Below are positions 24,210 to 33,223 of a stretch of 64,000 bases of DNA, piece by piece; positions within the stretch are counted from its first letter, which is position 1, and the number at the start of each line of letters is the position of its first letter. This stretch comes from Pseudomonas monsensis (lineage in GTDB: Bacteria; Pseudomonadota; Gammaproteobacteria; Pseudomonadales; Pseudomonadaceae). Under the pieces are notes generated by a model. That model was not told the DNA's origin, made no database searches, and saw only the letters and a list, made by a program, of their open reading frames with translations. The position numbers and the translations under genes are program-made. The stretch covers positions 6,002,001-6,066,000 of the forward strand of contig NZ_CP077087.1 of the NCBI RefSeq assembly GCF_014268495.2. Direction: 5' to 3'.

Positions 24210-25015
24210 AAGGGTTTCTCCAACACGGCGTAAACCACTTGATAGGTCGCCGGCAATCCCTGTGCCTGACGGTACTGCTCGTAAGCCTCGACCAGTCCGA
24301 GAATCCGCGCCCGCCCGGTCAAACCGCCCGGCCGGCCGGGATTCAGATTGTGCGCACCCAGCGCCTTGAGCTCATGGGTCAGGCTGCGCACATCCGGGTA
24401 ATGCAGCACGTGCGCCTGAGTCTGCAGACTCGCCGTGCGCAAACCACTGGCTGCGCACAACTGCTCATACCGGGCGAACTCGCGGAAGCGGTTGACGTGC
24501 ACCAGGCCATCGACCTGACGCCAGCTGTCGCGCAACTCAAACAGCGTCCCGACACAAAGACTAGCAAACGCAAAAAACCCGCCGGGCTTGAGCACGCGAA
24601 ACGCTTCGCCGAGTACCGCTTCAAAATCCGCACACCACTGCACGGCGAGGCTGGAGAAGATCAGATCGCAGGTTTCATCATGCAGCGGCAGACGCTCCGC
24701 ATCACCGGCGATGAAGTGCTGAGCACCACCCAACGGCCGTGCGTGAGTGAGCATGCCCTCGGCAATGTCCAGCGCCACGCCGTGACCGGCGACAAAACGC
24801 TCGGCCAGTGCGCGAGTGAAATACCCGGTACCACAGCCCACATCCAGCCAGCGCGATGGGACAAAATTTACCGGCAAGCGCCGCAGCAACTGCGCACCGA
24901 CATCCCGTTGCAACTCGGCGACGCTGTCGTAACTGGCCGCTGCACGGGAAAAGGAGGCTGCAACCTGGCGCTTGTCAGGCAAGCCACCCGGCAGCACAAG
25001 AGACAGATCAGTCAT
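24206..25015 (-). CDS. bioC: BioC, malonyl-ACP O-methyltransferase
   Basis: This is a 269-residue SAM methyltransferase that methylates malonyl-ACP to start pimelate synthesis on the fatty-acid machinery. The SAM-binding glycine motif is WLDVGCGTGYFTRAL; KRQVAASFSRAAASYD is the usual BioC N-terminal region. ATG 25015 was chosen because it begins with the family N-terminus and overlaps the bioH stop by 8 nt (ATGACTGA). An upstream extension into bioH was rejected. Confidence 0.93.
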   Translation of the reverse strand: MTDLSLVLPGGLPDKRQVAASFSRAAASYDSVAELQRDVGAQLLRRLPVNFVPSRWLDVGCGTGYFTRALAERFVAGHGVALDIAEGMLTHARPLGGAQHFIAGDAERLPLHDETCDLIFSSLAVQWCADFEAVLGEAFRVLKPGGFFAFASLCVGTLFELRDSWRQVDGLVHVNRFREFARYEQLCAASGLRTASLQTQAHVLHYPDVRSLTHELKALGAHNLNPGRPGGLTGRARILGLVEAYEQYRQAQGLPATYQVVYAVLEKPL

Positions 25016-25739
25016 CGGCGCACTCATGTAAAAACGCCTGGATCGCACCCGCTACTCCGTGCGGGTCTTCCAGCAGAAATCCGTGGCTGGCCTGTTCGAT
25101 CAGACCAATTTCGATATCCGGCAGCAGGGCGAACAATGCGCCCGCCGCCTCGGCCGGTACCAATGCATCGAGGCCGGCAAACAGATGAAACTGCGGCCCG
25201 CGAAAGCTTTGCAACGCTTCGCGGGTGTCCAGTTGCGCGAGCAATTCCAGCCCGCCCATTAGTGCAGGCACAGCGGTGTGCGGCGCGCCACCGAGCATCA
25301 ACCGGGACAGACCGCGCGAGTCCTGCGCGCCTTGGGCACACAACAGCGAGAAACGTTTGAGGGTGGTGCGCGGGTCGGCATTACAGCCAGCGAGAAAGGC
25401 ATCGAACGTCTCGCCCGGCATTGCGCTCGACCATTGCTCATGGACAACGAAGCATGGATTGCTCGCCAGCGTCAGCAACCCGCAGCACCGTTCGCCACGG
25501 CGCGCCGCCAGTTCGGACGCGAGCATGCCGCCCAGCGACCAACCGCCGAGCCAGACGTCTTGCGCGATGCGCTCATCGAGTTCGTCGAGCCAGTCTTGCG
25601 GGTCACTGGAGTCCAGCTCTGGCAACGGTTCGATCTCGACATGCAAATGTTCATCGAGGCCCTGCAACGCCGCCGCCAAAGGTTCCAGCGGCGAAACGCC
25701 GAGGCCCCAGCCGGGCAACAGAATCAGACGATTACGCAT
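25008..25739 (-). CDS. bioH: BioH, pimeloyl-ACP methyl ester esterase
   Basis: This is a 243-residue alpha/beta-hydrolase that removes the methyl group from pimeloyl-ACP methyl ester. The nucleophile is in GWSLGG, the acid in FAGLDALVP and the base in ASHGF. The start MRNRLILLPGWG at 25739 overlaps the bioF stop by 8 nt. The short overlap and absence of a spacer suggest translational coupling along bioF-H-C-D. Confidence 0.93.
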   Translation of the reverse strand: MRNRLILLPGWGLGVSPLEPLAAALQGLDEHLHVEIEPLPELDSSDPQDWLDELDERIAQDVWLGGWSLGGMLASELAARRGERCCGLLTLASNPCFVVHEQWSSAMPGETFDAFLAGCNADPRTTLKRFSLLCAQGAQDSRGLSRLMLGGAPHTAVPALMGGLELLAQLDTREALQSFRGPQFHLFAGLDALVPAEAAGALFALLPDIEIGLIEQASHGFLLEDPHGVAGAIQAFLHECADD

Positions 25740-26910
25740 GGCTTGGCTCCGACGACAATTGGGCAAAGCAATCCGCCAGTCCTTCTAACAATAGCTGCAC
25801 CTGCGCCTCGCTGTGGGCGGCGGTCAGGGTGACGCGCAGCCGAGCGCTGCCAGCAGGCACGGTCGGTGGACGAATGGCGGTGACCATCAGTCCACGTTCG
25901 CGCAACATCTGCGACAGGCGCACGGCGCGACCGGCATCGCCGATCAGAATCGGCTGGATCGGGGTGAAACTGTCCATCAGTTGCAGGCCGATCTGCCCGG
26001 CACCGTGGCGGAACTGGCGGATCAACGTTTGAAGATGCTCGCGGCGCCAATGCTCGGTGCGCAGCAGCTCCAGACTTTTCAGCGTGGCACAGGCCAGCGC
26101 GGGCGGCTGGCTGGTGGTGTAGATGTAGGGCCGGGCGAACTGGATCAGGCTTTCGATCAGCTCCGCGCTGCCGGCAACAAAGGCGCCGGCGGTGCCGAAG
26201 GCTTTGCCGAGGGTGCCGACCAACACCGGCACATCCTCCTGGCTCAAACCAAAATGCTCGACGATGCCGCCGCCGTTCGCGCCCAGCGGCCCGAAACCGT
26301 GGGCATCATCGACCATCAACCACGCGCCTTTGGCTTTGGCTTCACGGGCCAGTGCGGGCAGGTCGGCAATATCACCGTCCATGCTGAACACGCCATCGGT
26401 AACCACCAGCGTATTGCCGGTGGCTTTCTCCAGACGCTTGGCCAGGCTGTCGGCATCGTTGTGCAGATAACGATTGAAGCGCGCGCCGGACAACAGCCCC
26501 GCATCCAGCAACGAGGCGTGGTTGAGGCGGTCTTCCAGCACCGTATCACCCTGCCCGACCAGCGCCGTGACCGCGCCGAGGTTGGCCATGTAACCGGTGG
26601 TGAACAGCAGCGCACGCGGGCGACCGGTGAGATCGGCGAGCGCTTCTTCGAGGGCATGGTGCGGGGCGCTATGGCCGATCACCAGATGCGACGCCCCGCC
26701 ACCCACGCCCCAACGCGCGGCGCCGGCACGCCAGGCTTCGATCACCTGCGGGTGATTGGCCAGGCCCAGGTAATCGTTGTTACAGAACGCCAGCAACGGC
26801 TGGCCGTCGACCACCACTTCAGGCCCTTGCGGGGACTCGAGCAGCGGTCGCTGGCGATAGAGATTTTCGGCACGACGGGCAGCAAGGCGTGCGGCGAGAT
26901 CGAAAGACAT
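25732..26910 (-). CDS. bioF: BioF, 8-amino-7-oxononanoate synthase
   Basis: This is a 392-residue PLP enzyme of the alpha-oxoamine synthase family, joining pimeloyl-ACP (or CoA) and alanine. The Schiff-base lysine is in VGTLGKAFG, and DDAHGFGPLG carries cofactor-contacting residues. ATG 26910 begins MSFDLAARLAARRAENLYRQ, the usual N-terminus. It is separated from bioB by a REPIN. Confidence 0.95.
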   Translation of the reverse strand: MSFDLAARLAARRAENLYRQRPLLESPQGPEVVVDGQPLLAFCNNDYLGLANHPQVIEAWRAGAARWGVGGGASHLVIGHSAPHHALEEALADLTGRPRALLFTTGYMANLGAVTALVGQGDTVLEDRLNHASLLDAGLLSGARFNRYLHNDADSLAKRLEKATGNTLVVTDGVFSMDGDIADLPALAREAKAKGAWLMVDDAHGFGPLGANGGGIVEHFGLSQEDVPVLVGTLGKAFGTAGAFVAGSAELIESLIQFARPYIYTTSQPPALACATLKSLELLRTEHWRREHLQTLIRQFRHGAGQIGLQLMDSFTPIQPILIGDAGRAVRLSQMLRERGLMVTAIRPPTVPAGSARLRVTLTAAHSEAQVQLLLEGLADCFAQLSSEPSHA

Positions 26911-26955
26911 GCAGGCCTCGACAGTCAGATCACATGAATCACGATGGACACAGCG

Positions 26956-27049
26956 CCTGTGGGAGCTGGCTCGCCAGCGATGGCGGCGGCACATTCGACA
27001 TAGATGTTGCCATCCAGTCCGCTATCGCTGGCGCGCCAGCTCCCACAGG
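26956..27049. repeat. REPIN between bioF and bioB
   Basis: This is an inverted pair of the GGGAGCTGGC family with variant cores (GCTGGCTCGCCAGC and GCTGGCGCGCCAGC). It sits inside the bio operon, 46 nt before bioF and 23 nt after the bioB stop. Confidence 0.9.
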
Positions 27050-27071
27050 GTTTTGTATCGCATCAAAAAAA

Positions 27072-28127
27072 TCAGACCGCGGCGTTATAGAACTGCTCGC
27101 TGCTCTTCTGCTCCACAAGCGCCTGCTCGATCGCCGCCTGGTGCACTTCATCGGAATGCTCTTCGCGCGCTTCCGGCTGAATGCCCAGACGTGCGAAGAG
27201 TTGCATGTCCTTGTCAGCCTGCGGGTTGGCCGTCGTCAGCAACTTGTCGCCGTAGAAAATCGAGTTGGCGCCGGCGAAGAACGCCAGGGCCTGCATCTGC
27301 TCGTTCATCGCTTCGCGGCCGGCGGACAGGCGCACGTGGGATTGCGGCATGAGGATGCGCGCTACGGCGAGCATACGGATGAAGTCGAACGGATCAACAT
27401 CGTCGGCGTTTTCCAGCGGCGTGCCGGCGACCTTCACCAGCATGTTGATCGGCACCGATTCCGGATGCTCCGGCAGGTTGGCCAACTGGATCAGCAGATT
27501 GGCGCGGTCGTCCAGCGACTCGCCCATGCCGAGAATACCGCCGGAGCAGATCTTCATTCCCGACTCACGCACGTAGGCCAGGGTCTGCAGGCGCTCGCTG
27601 TAAGTACGGGTGGTGATGATGCTGCCGTAGAACTCAGGCGAGGTGTCGAGGTTGTGGTTGTAGTAATCGAGGCCGGCCTTGGCCAGCGCTGCGGTCTGCT
27701 CCTGATCGAGACGACCGAGGGTCATGCAGGTTTCCAGGCCCATGGCTTTCACGCCTTCGACCATCTTCAGCACGTACGGCATGTCTTTGGCCGACGGGTG
27801 TTTCCACGCCGCGCCCATGCAGAAGCGCGTCGAACCGATGGCTTTGGCGCGGGCGGCCTCTTCGAGAACCTTCTGCACTTCCATCAGCTTTTCTTTTTCC
27901 AGACCGGTGTTGTAGTGACCGGACTGTGGGCAGTACTTGCAGTCTTCCGGGCAGGCGCCGGTCTTGATCGACAGCAGGGTCGAAACCTGCACGCGGTTGG
28001 CGTTGAAGTGTGCGCGGTGCACGGTCTGCGCCTGGAACAGCAAGTCGTTGAATGGCTGTACGAAGAGGGCTTTGACTTCGGCCAGAGACCAGTCGTGACG
28101 CAGGGTGGCAGTAGTGCTCGCGCTCAT
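27072..28127 (-). CDS. bioB: BioB, biotin synthase
   Basis: This is a 351-residue radical SAM enzyme inserting sulphur into dethiobiotin. The SAM cluster cysteines are C59, C63 and C66 (CPEDCKYC). The tail after about residue 320 is a normal variable end. It is the first gene of bioB-F-H-C-D and is divergent from comF across a 91-bp gap, which must hold both promoters. Confidence 0.96.
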   Translation of the reverse strand: MSASTTATLRHDWSLAEVKALFVQPFNDLLFQAQTVHRAHFNANRVQVSTLLSIKTGACPEDCKYCPQSGHYNTGLEKEKLMEVQKVLEEAARAKAIGSTRFCMGAAWKHPSAKDMPYVLKMVEGVKAMGLETCMTLGRLDQEQTAALAKAGLDYYNHNLDTSPEFYGSIITTRTYSERLQTLAYVRESGMKICSGGILGMGESLDDRANLLIQLANLPEHPESVPINMLVKVAGTPLENADDVDPFDFIRMLAVARILMPQSHVRLSAGREAMNEQMQALAFFAGANSIFYGDKLLTTANPQADKDMQLFARLGIQPEAREEHSDEVHQAAIEQALVEQKSSEQFYNAAV

Positions 28128-28218
28128 GGGTAGTTCCTTGGTTATGCTTGGCTCGCGACCGGGGAAACAGAATACCCACAGGCGCTACACGGATGTTCGG
28201 CATATTTAAGGAAGAGTC

Positions 28219-28953
28219 ATGCGCTGTCAACCACGATACAAAGGACAGGTTTACATCTGTTTAAAAAACGTACAGACCTGCTTACTGTGCGATGAGCCTG
28301 CAGACGAAAAAACGCCCCTCTGCGTGGCCTGCGAAACCGAACTGCCATGGCTCGGCGACCATTGCCAGCGCTGCGCCCTGCCACTCTCCGCCGCCGACCT
28401 GACCTGTGGCGAGTGCCTGCTAGAGCCTCCGGCGTTCGAACAGGTGGTGGTGCCGTGGCGCTATGGCTTCCCGGTCGACAGTTTGATTACGCGCTTTAAA
28501 CACAACGCGAAATGGCCGTTTGGTCACCTGCTCGCCGACGTTGCCGGACAATACCTGCAACATCGTTTCGATGAGGGGTTGCCGCGTCCGGATGTGTTGT
28601 TGCCAGTGCCGCTGGCGAACAAACGTCTGCGTCAACGCGGGTTCAACCAGGCTGCGATGTTGGCGCGCTGGTTGAGTCAGTCGCTGGGGCTGCCGTGTGA
28701 AGAAACGGTTCTGCGCCGCATCAAGGACACCGACGCCCAGCAGGATCTCGACGCCAAGGCGCGTAAAGGTAATCTGCGCAATGCGTTCGAACTCGTGCCA
28801 GATTCGCAGGTACAAGGCCGGCATTTGGCGTTGGTTGATGATGTGCTGACTACTGGCGCGACGGCTCAAACGCTTGCGCGCCTGCTGCTGAACGCAGGCG
28901 CTGCGCGGGTCGATGTCTATTGCCTGGCCCGCACGCCGAAACCCGGTACCTGA
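28219..28953 (+). CDS. ComF-family phosphoribosyltransferase-like protein
   Basis: This is a 244-residue ComF/GntX-type protein. Four Cys pairs in the first 75 residues (CLLC, CVAC, CQRC, CGEC) form a zinc-ribbon-like head. The C-terminal PRTase domain carries the PRPP loop LVDDVLTTGAT. Relatives assist uptake and use of external DNA or carboxylates, but the reaction is unknown. It is divergent from bioB; a GGAAGAG ribosome site precedes the ATG. Confidence 0.9.
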   Translation: MRCQPRYKGQVYICLKNVQTCLLCDEPADEKTPLCVACETELPWLGDHCQRCALPLSAADLTCGECLLEPPAFEQVVVPWRYGFPVDSLITRFKHNAKWPFGHLLADVAGQYLQHRFDEGLPRPDVLLPVPLANKRLRQRGFNQAAMLARWLSQSLGLPCEETVLRRIKDTDAQQDLDAKARKGNLRNAFELVPDSQVQGRHLALVDDVLTTGATAQTLARLLLNAGAARVDVYCLARTPKPGT

Positions 28954-28966
28954 AACCAACACAATC

Positions 28967-29062
28967 CCCTGTGGGAGCGAGCTTGCTCGCGAAGGGGCCA
29001 GCCCATTCAAAATCAACGTTGACTGACTCGCCGCTTTCGCGAGCAAGCTAGCTCCCACAGGG
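28967..29062. repeat. REPIN, GCGAGCTTGCTCGC subtype
   Basis: This is an inverted pair with core GGGAGCGAGCTTGCTCGCG, one arm with a single change (AAGCTAGCTCC). It lies 14 nt after comF and before modE. Confidence 0.92.
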
Positions 29063-29140
29063 TTCTGCGTCAGGCTTGACTCTCCCGTTGCAAGCGACCA
29101 ACTTCCCCCCTCACCGCCACAGCAAAAAAAGCGCCCTTTC

Positions 29141-29905
29141 ATGTCCATGCCTTCCCTGTTGTCCCAGCACATCGTCCGCCGTCCGCAGCGCATCGCCCTG
29201 CTGCAACACATTGCCGAACAGGGTTCGATCACCCGCGCCGCAAAAAGCGCCGGGCTGAGTTACAAAGCGGCGTGGGACGCCATTGATGAACTGAACAACC
29301 TGGCGCAGAAACCGCTGGTCGAACGCGTCGTCGGTGGCAAGGGCGGTGGCGGCGCGAAACTGTCCAGTGAAGGCGAACGCGTGCTGCGCCTTTACCAGAA
29401 ATTGCAAGCCTTGCAGGCACAGGTTCTGGAAGCGGCGGAAGACGCCAGCGATCTCGATCTGCTCGGTCGGCTGATGCTGCGCACCAGCGCTCGCAACCAG
29501 TTGCACGGCAAAGTCGTGGCGATCGAGGCGCAGGGCCGCAACGACCTGGTTCGCCTGGAACTGGCCGAAGGCCTGTGGATCAATGCGCAGATCACCCACG
29601 ACAGCACTGTGCACCTGGAACTGCAGCCGGGCACGGAAGTGGTGGCACTGATCAAGGCCGGCTGGCTTGAATTGCTCGCGCCGGACCAAGCTGCAACATC
29701 TGGACACAATCTTCTGAGCGGCACCCTCGAAGCCATTCTCGACGCCGAAGACGGCCCCAGCGAAGTGCGCATCACCCTGCCCAACGGCCACACCCTCTGC
29801 GCGCTGGCTGAGCCGCTGCACCTTCGCACGTGCGGGCTGGGTATCGAGCAACCGGTGCAGGTGCAGTTCTCGCCGTCCAATGTATTGATCGGCACGCCGC
29901 TGTAA
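29141..29905 (+). CDS. modE: ModE, molybdate-responsive transcriptional regulator
   Basis: This is a 254-residue regulator with an N-terminal winged HTH (EQGSITRAAKSAGLSYKAAW, about 25-90) and two tandem Mop/TOBE molybdate-binding domains (about 122-187 and 192-252; SARNQLHGKV and SGTLEAILD begin each). ModE represses molybdate transport and controls molybdoenzymes when molybdate is bound. No modABC genes are in this window, so it acts in trans. ATG 29141 is followed by a second ATG at 29147; no clear ribosome site separates them. Confidence 0.9.
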   Translation: MSMPSLLSQHIVRRPQRIALLQHIAEQGSITRAAKSAGLSYKAAWDAIDELNNLAQKPLVERVVGGKGGGGAKLSSEGERVLRLYQKLQALQAQVLEAAEDASDLDLLGRLMLRTSARNQLHGKVVAIEAQGRNDLVRLELAEGLWINAQITHDSTVHLELQPGTEVVALIKAGWLELLAPDQAATSGHNLLSGTLEAILDAEDGPSEVRITLPNGHTLCALAEPLHLRTCGLGIEQPVQVQFSPSNVLIGTPL

Positions 29906-29976
29906 CGGACCTTCTGCCACAAAAGCTTCATCGCCCCCCATTAAGGTTGCTGCCAAAACCATGCAGGGAGCCTGAT

Positions 29977-31878
29977 GTGAGCATATTAGAAGAAAACCAA
30001 TCCACCGATCTGGAAAAAATGGTCGGCCTCAGCCGTCGCGGTTTCATCAGCGCCGGGGCCTTGTGCGGTGCCGCGATGTTCCTCGGCGGCAACTTGCTGA
30101 GCCGCAGCGTCATGGCAGCCAGCGTCAGCGCCGGCAACAGTCGCCTGCTCGGTTTCGAGAGCATTCCCGCCGCGACCACCGACGTTATCAGCCTGCCCAA
30201 GGGTTACAAATCTTCGGTGCTGATCAGTTGGGGGCAGCCGCTGCACAAGAACGGTCCGGCCTTCGACCCGAGCGGCAATGGCACCGCTGCTGCACAGGAA
30301 GTGCAGTTCGGTGACAACAATGACGGCATGAGCCTGTTCGCCTTCCCCGACGACAAAAACCGCGCGTTGATGGCAATCAACAACGAATACACCAATTACC
30401 GCTACCTCTACCCGCACGGCGGCATGCCGCAATCGGCCGAAGACGTGCGCAAGGCGCTGGCCTGCGAAGGTGTGTCGGTGATCGAAGTGCAGCGCAAGAA
30501 CGGCCAGTGGCAGTTCGTCCAGGGCTCGCGTTACAACCGCCGGATTCACGGTAATTCACCGCTGCGCATCAGTGGCCCGGCCGCGGGTCACGAGCTGATG
30601 AAAACCGCCGCCGACAAGCACGGCAAAAAAGTCCTCGGCACGTTCCAGAACTGCGCCAACGGCAAGACGCCGTGGGGCACCTACCTGACCTGCGAAGAGA
30701 ACTTCACCGACTGCTTCGGCAGCAGCAACGCCCAGCAGCAGTTCGACCCGGCGCAGAAACGCTACGGCGTGTCGGCCGCCAGCCGCGAGATCAACTGGCA
30801 CCCGTTCGACCCGCGTTTCGACATGGCGAAGAACCCCAACGAACTCAACCGTCACGGCTGGGTGGTCGAGATCGACCCGTTCGACCCGCAATCGACCCCG
30901 GTCAAACGCACCGCGCTGGGCCGCTTCAAACATGAAAACGCCGCCCTGGCCGAGACCGACGACGGTCGCGCCGTGGTGTACATGGGCGACGACGAGCGTG
31001 GCGAGTTCATCTACAAATTCGTCAGCCGCGATCGCATCAACCACCGCAACGCCAAGGCTAACCGCGACATCCTCGACCACGGCACCCTGTACGTGGCCAA
31101 GTTCGATGCCGGCGACGGCAATCCCGATCACCCGAAAGGCCAGGGCCAGTGGATCGAACTGACCCACGGCAAGAACGGCATCGACGCCAGCAGCGGTTTC
31201 GCCGATCAGGCCGAAGTGCTGATCCACGCCCGCCTCGCTGCCAGTGTCGTTGGCGCGACGCGCATGGACCGCCCGGAATGGATCGTCGTCAGTCCGAAGG
31301 ACGGCCAGGTCTATTGCACCCTGACCAACAACGCCAAACGCGGCGAAGACGGCCAGCCGGTGGGCGGCCCGAACCCGCGCGAGAAGAACGTCTACGGGCA
31401 GATCCTGCGCTGGCGCACCGACCGCGACGATCACGCGTCGAAGACGTTTGCCTGGGACCTGTTCGTGGTCGCCGGCAACCCGGGCGTGCATGCCGGGACG
31501 CCGAAGGGTGGCTCCTCCAACATCACCCCGCAGAACATGTTCAACAGCCCCGACGGCCTGGGTTTCGACAAGGCCGGGCGCTTGTGGATTCTTACCGACG
31601 GCGACTCGAGCAACGCCGGGGACTTTGCCGGGATGGGCAACAATCAGATGCTTTGCGCCGATCCGGCAACCGGCGAGATTCGCCGCTTCATGGTCGGGCC
31701 GATTGGTTGTGAAGTGACCGGGATCAGCTTCTCGCCGGATCAGAAGACCTTGTTTGTCGGAATTCAGCATCCGGGCGAGAACGGCGGTTCGACCTTCCCC
31801 GAGCATTTGCCGAATGGCAAGCCGCGCTCTTCGGTGATGGCGATTACCCGTGAGGACGGCGGAATAGTCGGCGCCTGA
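29977..31878 (+). CDS. Tat-exported PhoX-family (DUF839) phosphatase
   Basis: This is a 633-residue PhoX/DUF839-family protein. It starts with a twin-arginine signal (LSRRGFISAGAL, about 21-32) for folded export to the periplasm. PhoX enzymes are Ca/Fe-dependent alkaline phosphatases built as a beta-propeller; the family core is visible as TPWGTYLTCEENFTD, GRFKHENA and NMFNSPDGLGFD. GTG 29977 was chosen because AGGGAG lies 7-8 nt upstream; ATG 29975 runs straight into a stop. It stands alone between modE and srkA. Some DUF839 proteins are not phosphatases, so activity is inferred. Confidence 0.85.
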   Translation: MSILEENQSTDLEKMVGLSRRGFISAGALCGAAMFLGGNLLSRSVMAASVSAGNSRLLGFESIPAATTDVISLPKGYKSSVLISWGQPLHKNGPAFDPSGNGTAAAQEVQFGDNNDGMSLFAFPDDKNRALMAINNEYTNYRYLYPHGGMPQSAEDVRKALACEGVSVIEVQRKNGQWQFVQGSRYNRRIHGNSPLRISGPAAGHELMKTAADKHGKKVLGTFQNCANGKTPWGTYLTCEENFTDCFGSSNAQQQFDPAQKRYGVSAASREINWHPFDPRFDMAKNPNELNRHGWVVEIDPFDPQSTPVKRTALGRFKHENAALAETDDGRAVVYMGDDERGEFIYKFVSRDRINHRNAKANRDILDHGTLYVAKFDAGDGNPDHPKGQGQWIELTHGKNGIDASSGFADQAEVLIHARLAASVVGATRMDRPEWIVVSPKDGQVYCTLTNNAKRGEDGQPVGGPNPREKNVYGQILRWRTDRDDHASKTFAWDLFVVAGNPGVHAGTPKGGSSNITPQNMFNSPDGLGFDKAGRLWILTDGDSSNAGDFAGMGNNQMLCADPATGEIRRFMVGPIGCEVTGISFSPDQKTLFVGIQHPGENGGSTFPEHLPNGKPRSSVMAITREDGGIVGA

Positions 31879-31883
31879 TCCAT

Positions 31884-31954
31884 CGCCTTCGCGAGCAAGC
31901 TCGCTCCCACATTTGGAATGCGATCCACTGTGGGAGCGAGCTTGCTCGCGAAAG
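31884..31954. repeat. REPIN, compact GCGAGCTTGCTCGC pair
   Basis: The two units (core GCGAGCAAGCTCGCTCCC and its complement) are separated by only ~17 bp. It lies between the PhoX and srkA genes. Confidence 0.92.
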
Positions 31955-32043
31955 GACCGATCAGACACCAACCAACTACCCCGCTGCCATCTGCGCTACC
32001 ATGCCGGGCCGGACGCAGCAGCCTGCTGCGCGCAGGAGTCAGC

Positions 32044-33018
32044 ATGGCCCACCCGTTTGAAACCCTCACTCCCGACCTTGTACTCGATGCCGTCGAAAGC
32101 ATCGGGTTCCTGAGCGATGCGCGCATCCTCGCGCTAAACAGCTACGAAAACCGTGTCTATCAGGTCGGTATCGAAGACTCCGAACCGCTGATCGCCAAGT
32201 TCTACCGTCCGCAGCGCTGGACCAACGAAGCCATCCTCGAAGAACACCAGTTCACCTTCGAACTGGCCGACGTCGAGATCCCGGTGGTTGCGCCACTTAT
32301 CCACAACGGCCAGACCCTGCACGAACACGCCGGTTTCCGTTTCACCCTGTTTCCCCGTCGCGGCGGCCGTGCCCCGGAGCCGGGCAATCTCGATCAGCTG
32401 TATCGCCTCGGCCAGTTGCTCGGACGGATTCATGCGGTCGGCGCAACCAAGCCGTTCGAGCACCGTGAAGCGCTGGGGGTGAAAAACTTCGGCCATGATT
32501 CGCTGAGCACGCTGCTCGAAGGCAACTTCATTCCCAAGAGCCTGTTGCCCGCCTACGAGTCCGTCGCCCGCGACCTGCTCAAACGCGTGGAAGATGTGTA
32601 CGCCGCCACGCCGCACCAGAACATCCGCATGCACGGCGACTGCCACCCCGGCAACATGATGTGCCGCGACGAGATGTTCCACATCGTCGACCTCGACGAC
32701 TGCCGCATGGGGCCGGCGGTGCAAGACATCTGGATGATGCTGGCCGGCGACCGTCAGGAATGCCTCGGCCAACTGTCGGAACTGATGGACGGCTACAACG
32801 AATTCCATGACTTCGACCCGCGTGAACTGGCGCTGATCGAACCGCTGCGCGCCCTGCGCCTGATGCACTACAGCGCCTGGCTGGCGCGGCGTTGGGATGA
32901 CCCGGCGTTCCCGCACAGCTTTCCGTGGTTCGGCACCGAGCGTTATTGGGGCGATCAGGTGTTGGCGTTGCGTGAACAGCTGTCCGCGCTGAATGAAGAA
33001 CCCCTGAAACTCTTCTGA
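32044..33018 (+). CDS. srkA: SrkA (YihE), stress response kinase
   Basis: This is a 324-residue Ser/Thr kinase with the choline-kinase-like fold (E. coli SrkA has 328 residues), linked to survival under envelope and oxidative stress. The catalytic loop is HGDCHPGN and the metal-binding motif DLDDC. ATG 32044 was chosen because CAGGAG lies 6 nt upstream and the protein then begins MAHPFETLTPDLVLDA, as in relatives. The frame is open ~126 nt further upstream, into a REPIN, and was trimmed. Confidence 0.93.
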   Translation: MAHPFETLTPDLVLDAVESIGFLSDARILALNSYENRVYQVGIEDSEPLIAKFYRPQRWTNEAILEEHQFTFELADVEIPVVAPLIHNGQTLHEHAGFRFTLFPRRGGRAPEPGNLDQLYRLGQLLGRIHAVGATKPFEHREALGVKNFGHDSLSTLLEGNFIPKSLLPAYESVARDLLKRVEDVYAATPHQNIRMHGDCHPGNMMCRDEMFHIVDLDDCRMGPAVQDIWMMLAGDRQECLGQLSELMDGYNEFHDFDPRELALIEPLRALRLMHYSAWLARRWDDPAFPHSFPWFGTERYWGDQVLALREQLSALNEEPLKLF

Positions 33019-33031
33019 TTAAAACCTGAAC

Positions 33032-33122
33032 CCTGTGGGAGCGAGCTTGCTCGCGAAGGCGTCATGTCAGTCAGCATAATGTTGAATGTCAGTCCGTATT
33101 CGCGAGCAAGCTCGCTCCCACA
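33032..33122. repeat. REPIN, GCGAGCTTGCTCGC subtype
   Basis: This inverted pair has a ~40-bp spacer, located 14 nt after srkA and ~100 nt before rarD. Confidence 0.92.
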
Positions 33123-33223
33123 TGGGTTCTGTGTTCACACTTTTCTGACCAATCAGCTCAGGCATTCGTCGACAAATCTCCTTACAATCCCTGCTTTGAT
33201 AGCTGCCTAAGCAAGGACTCTGC

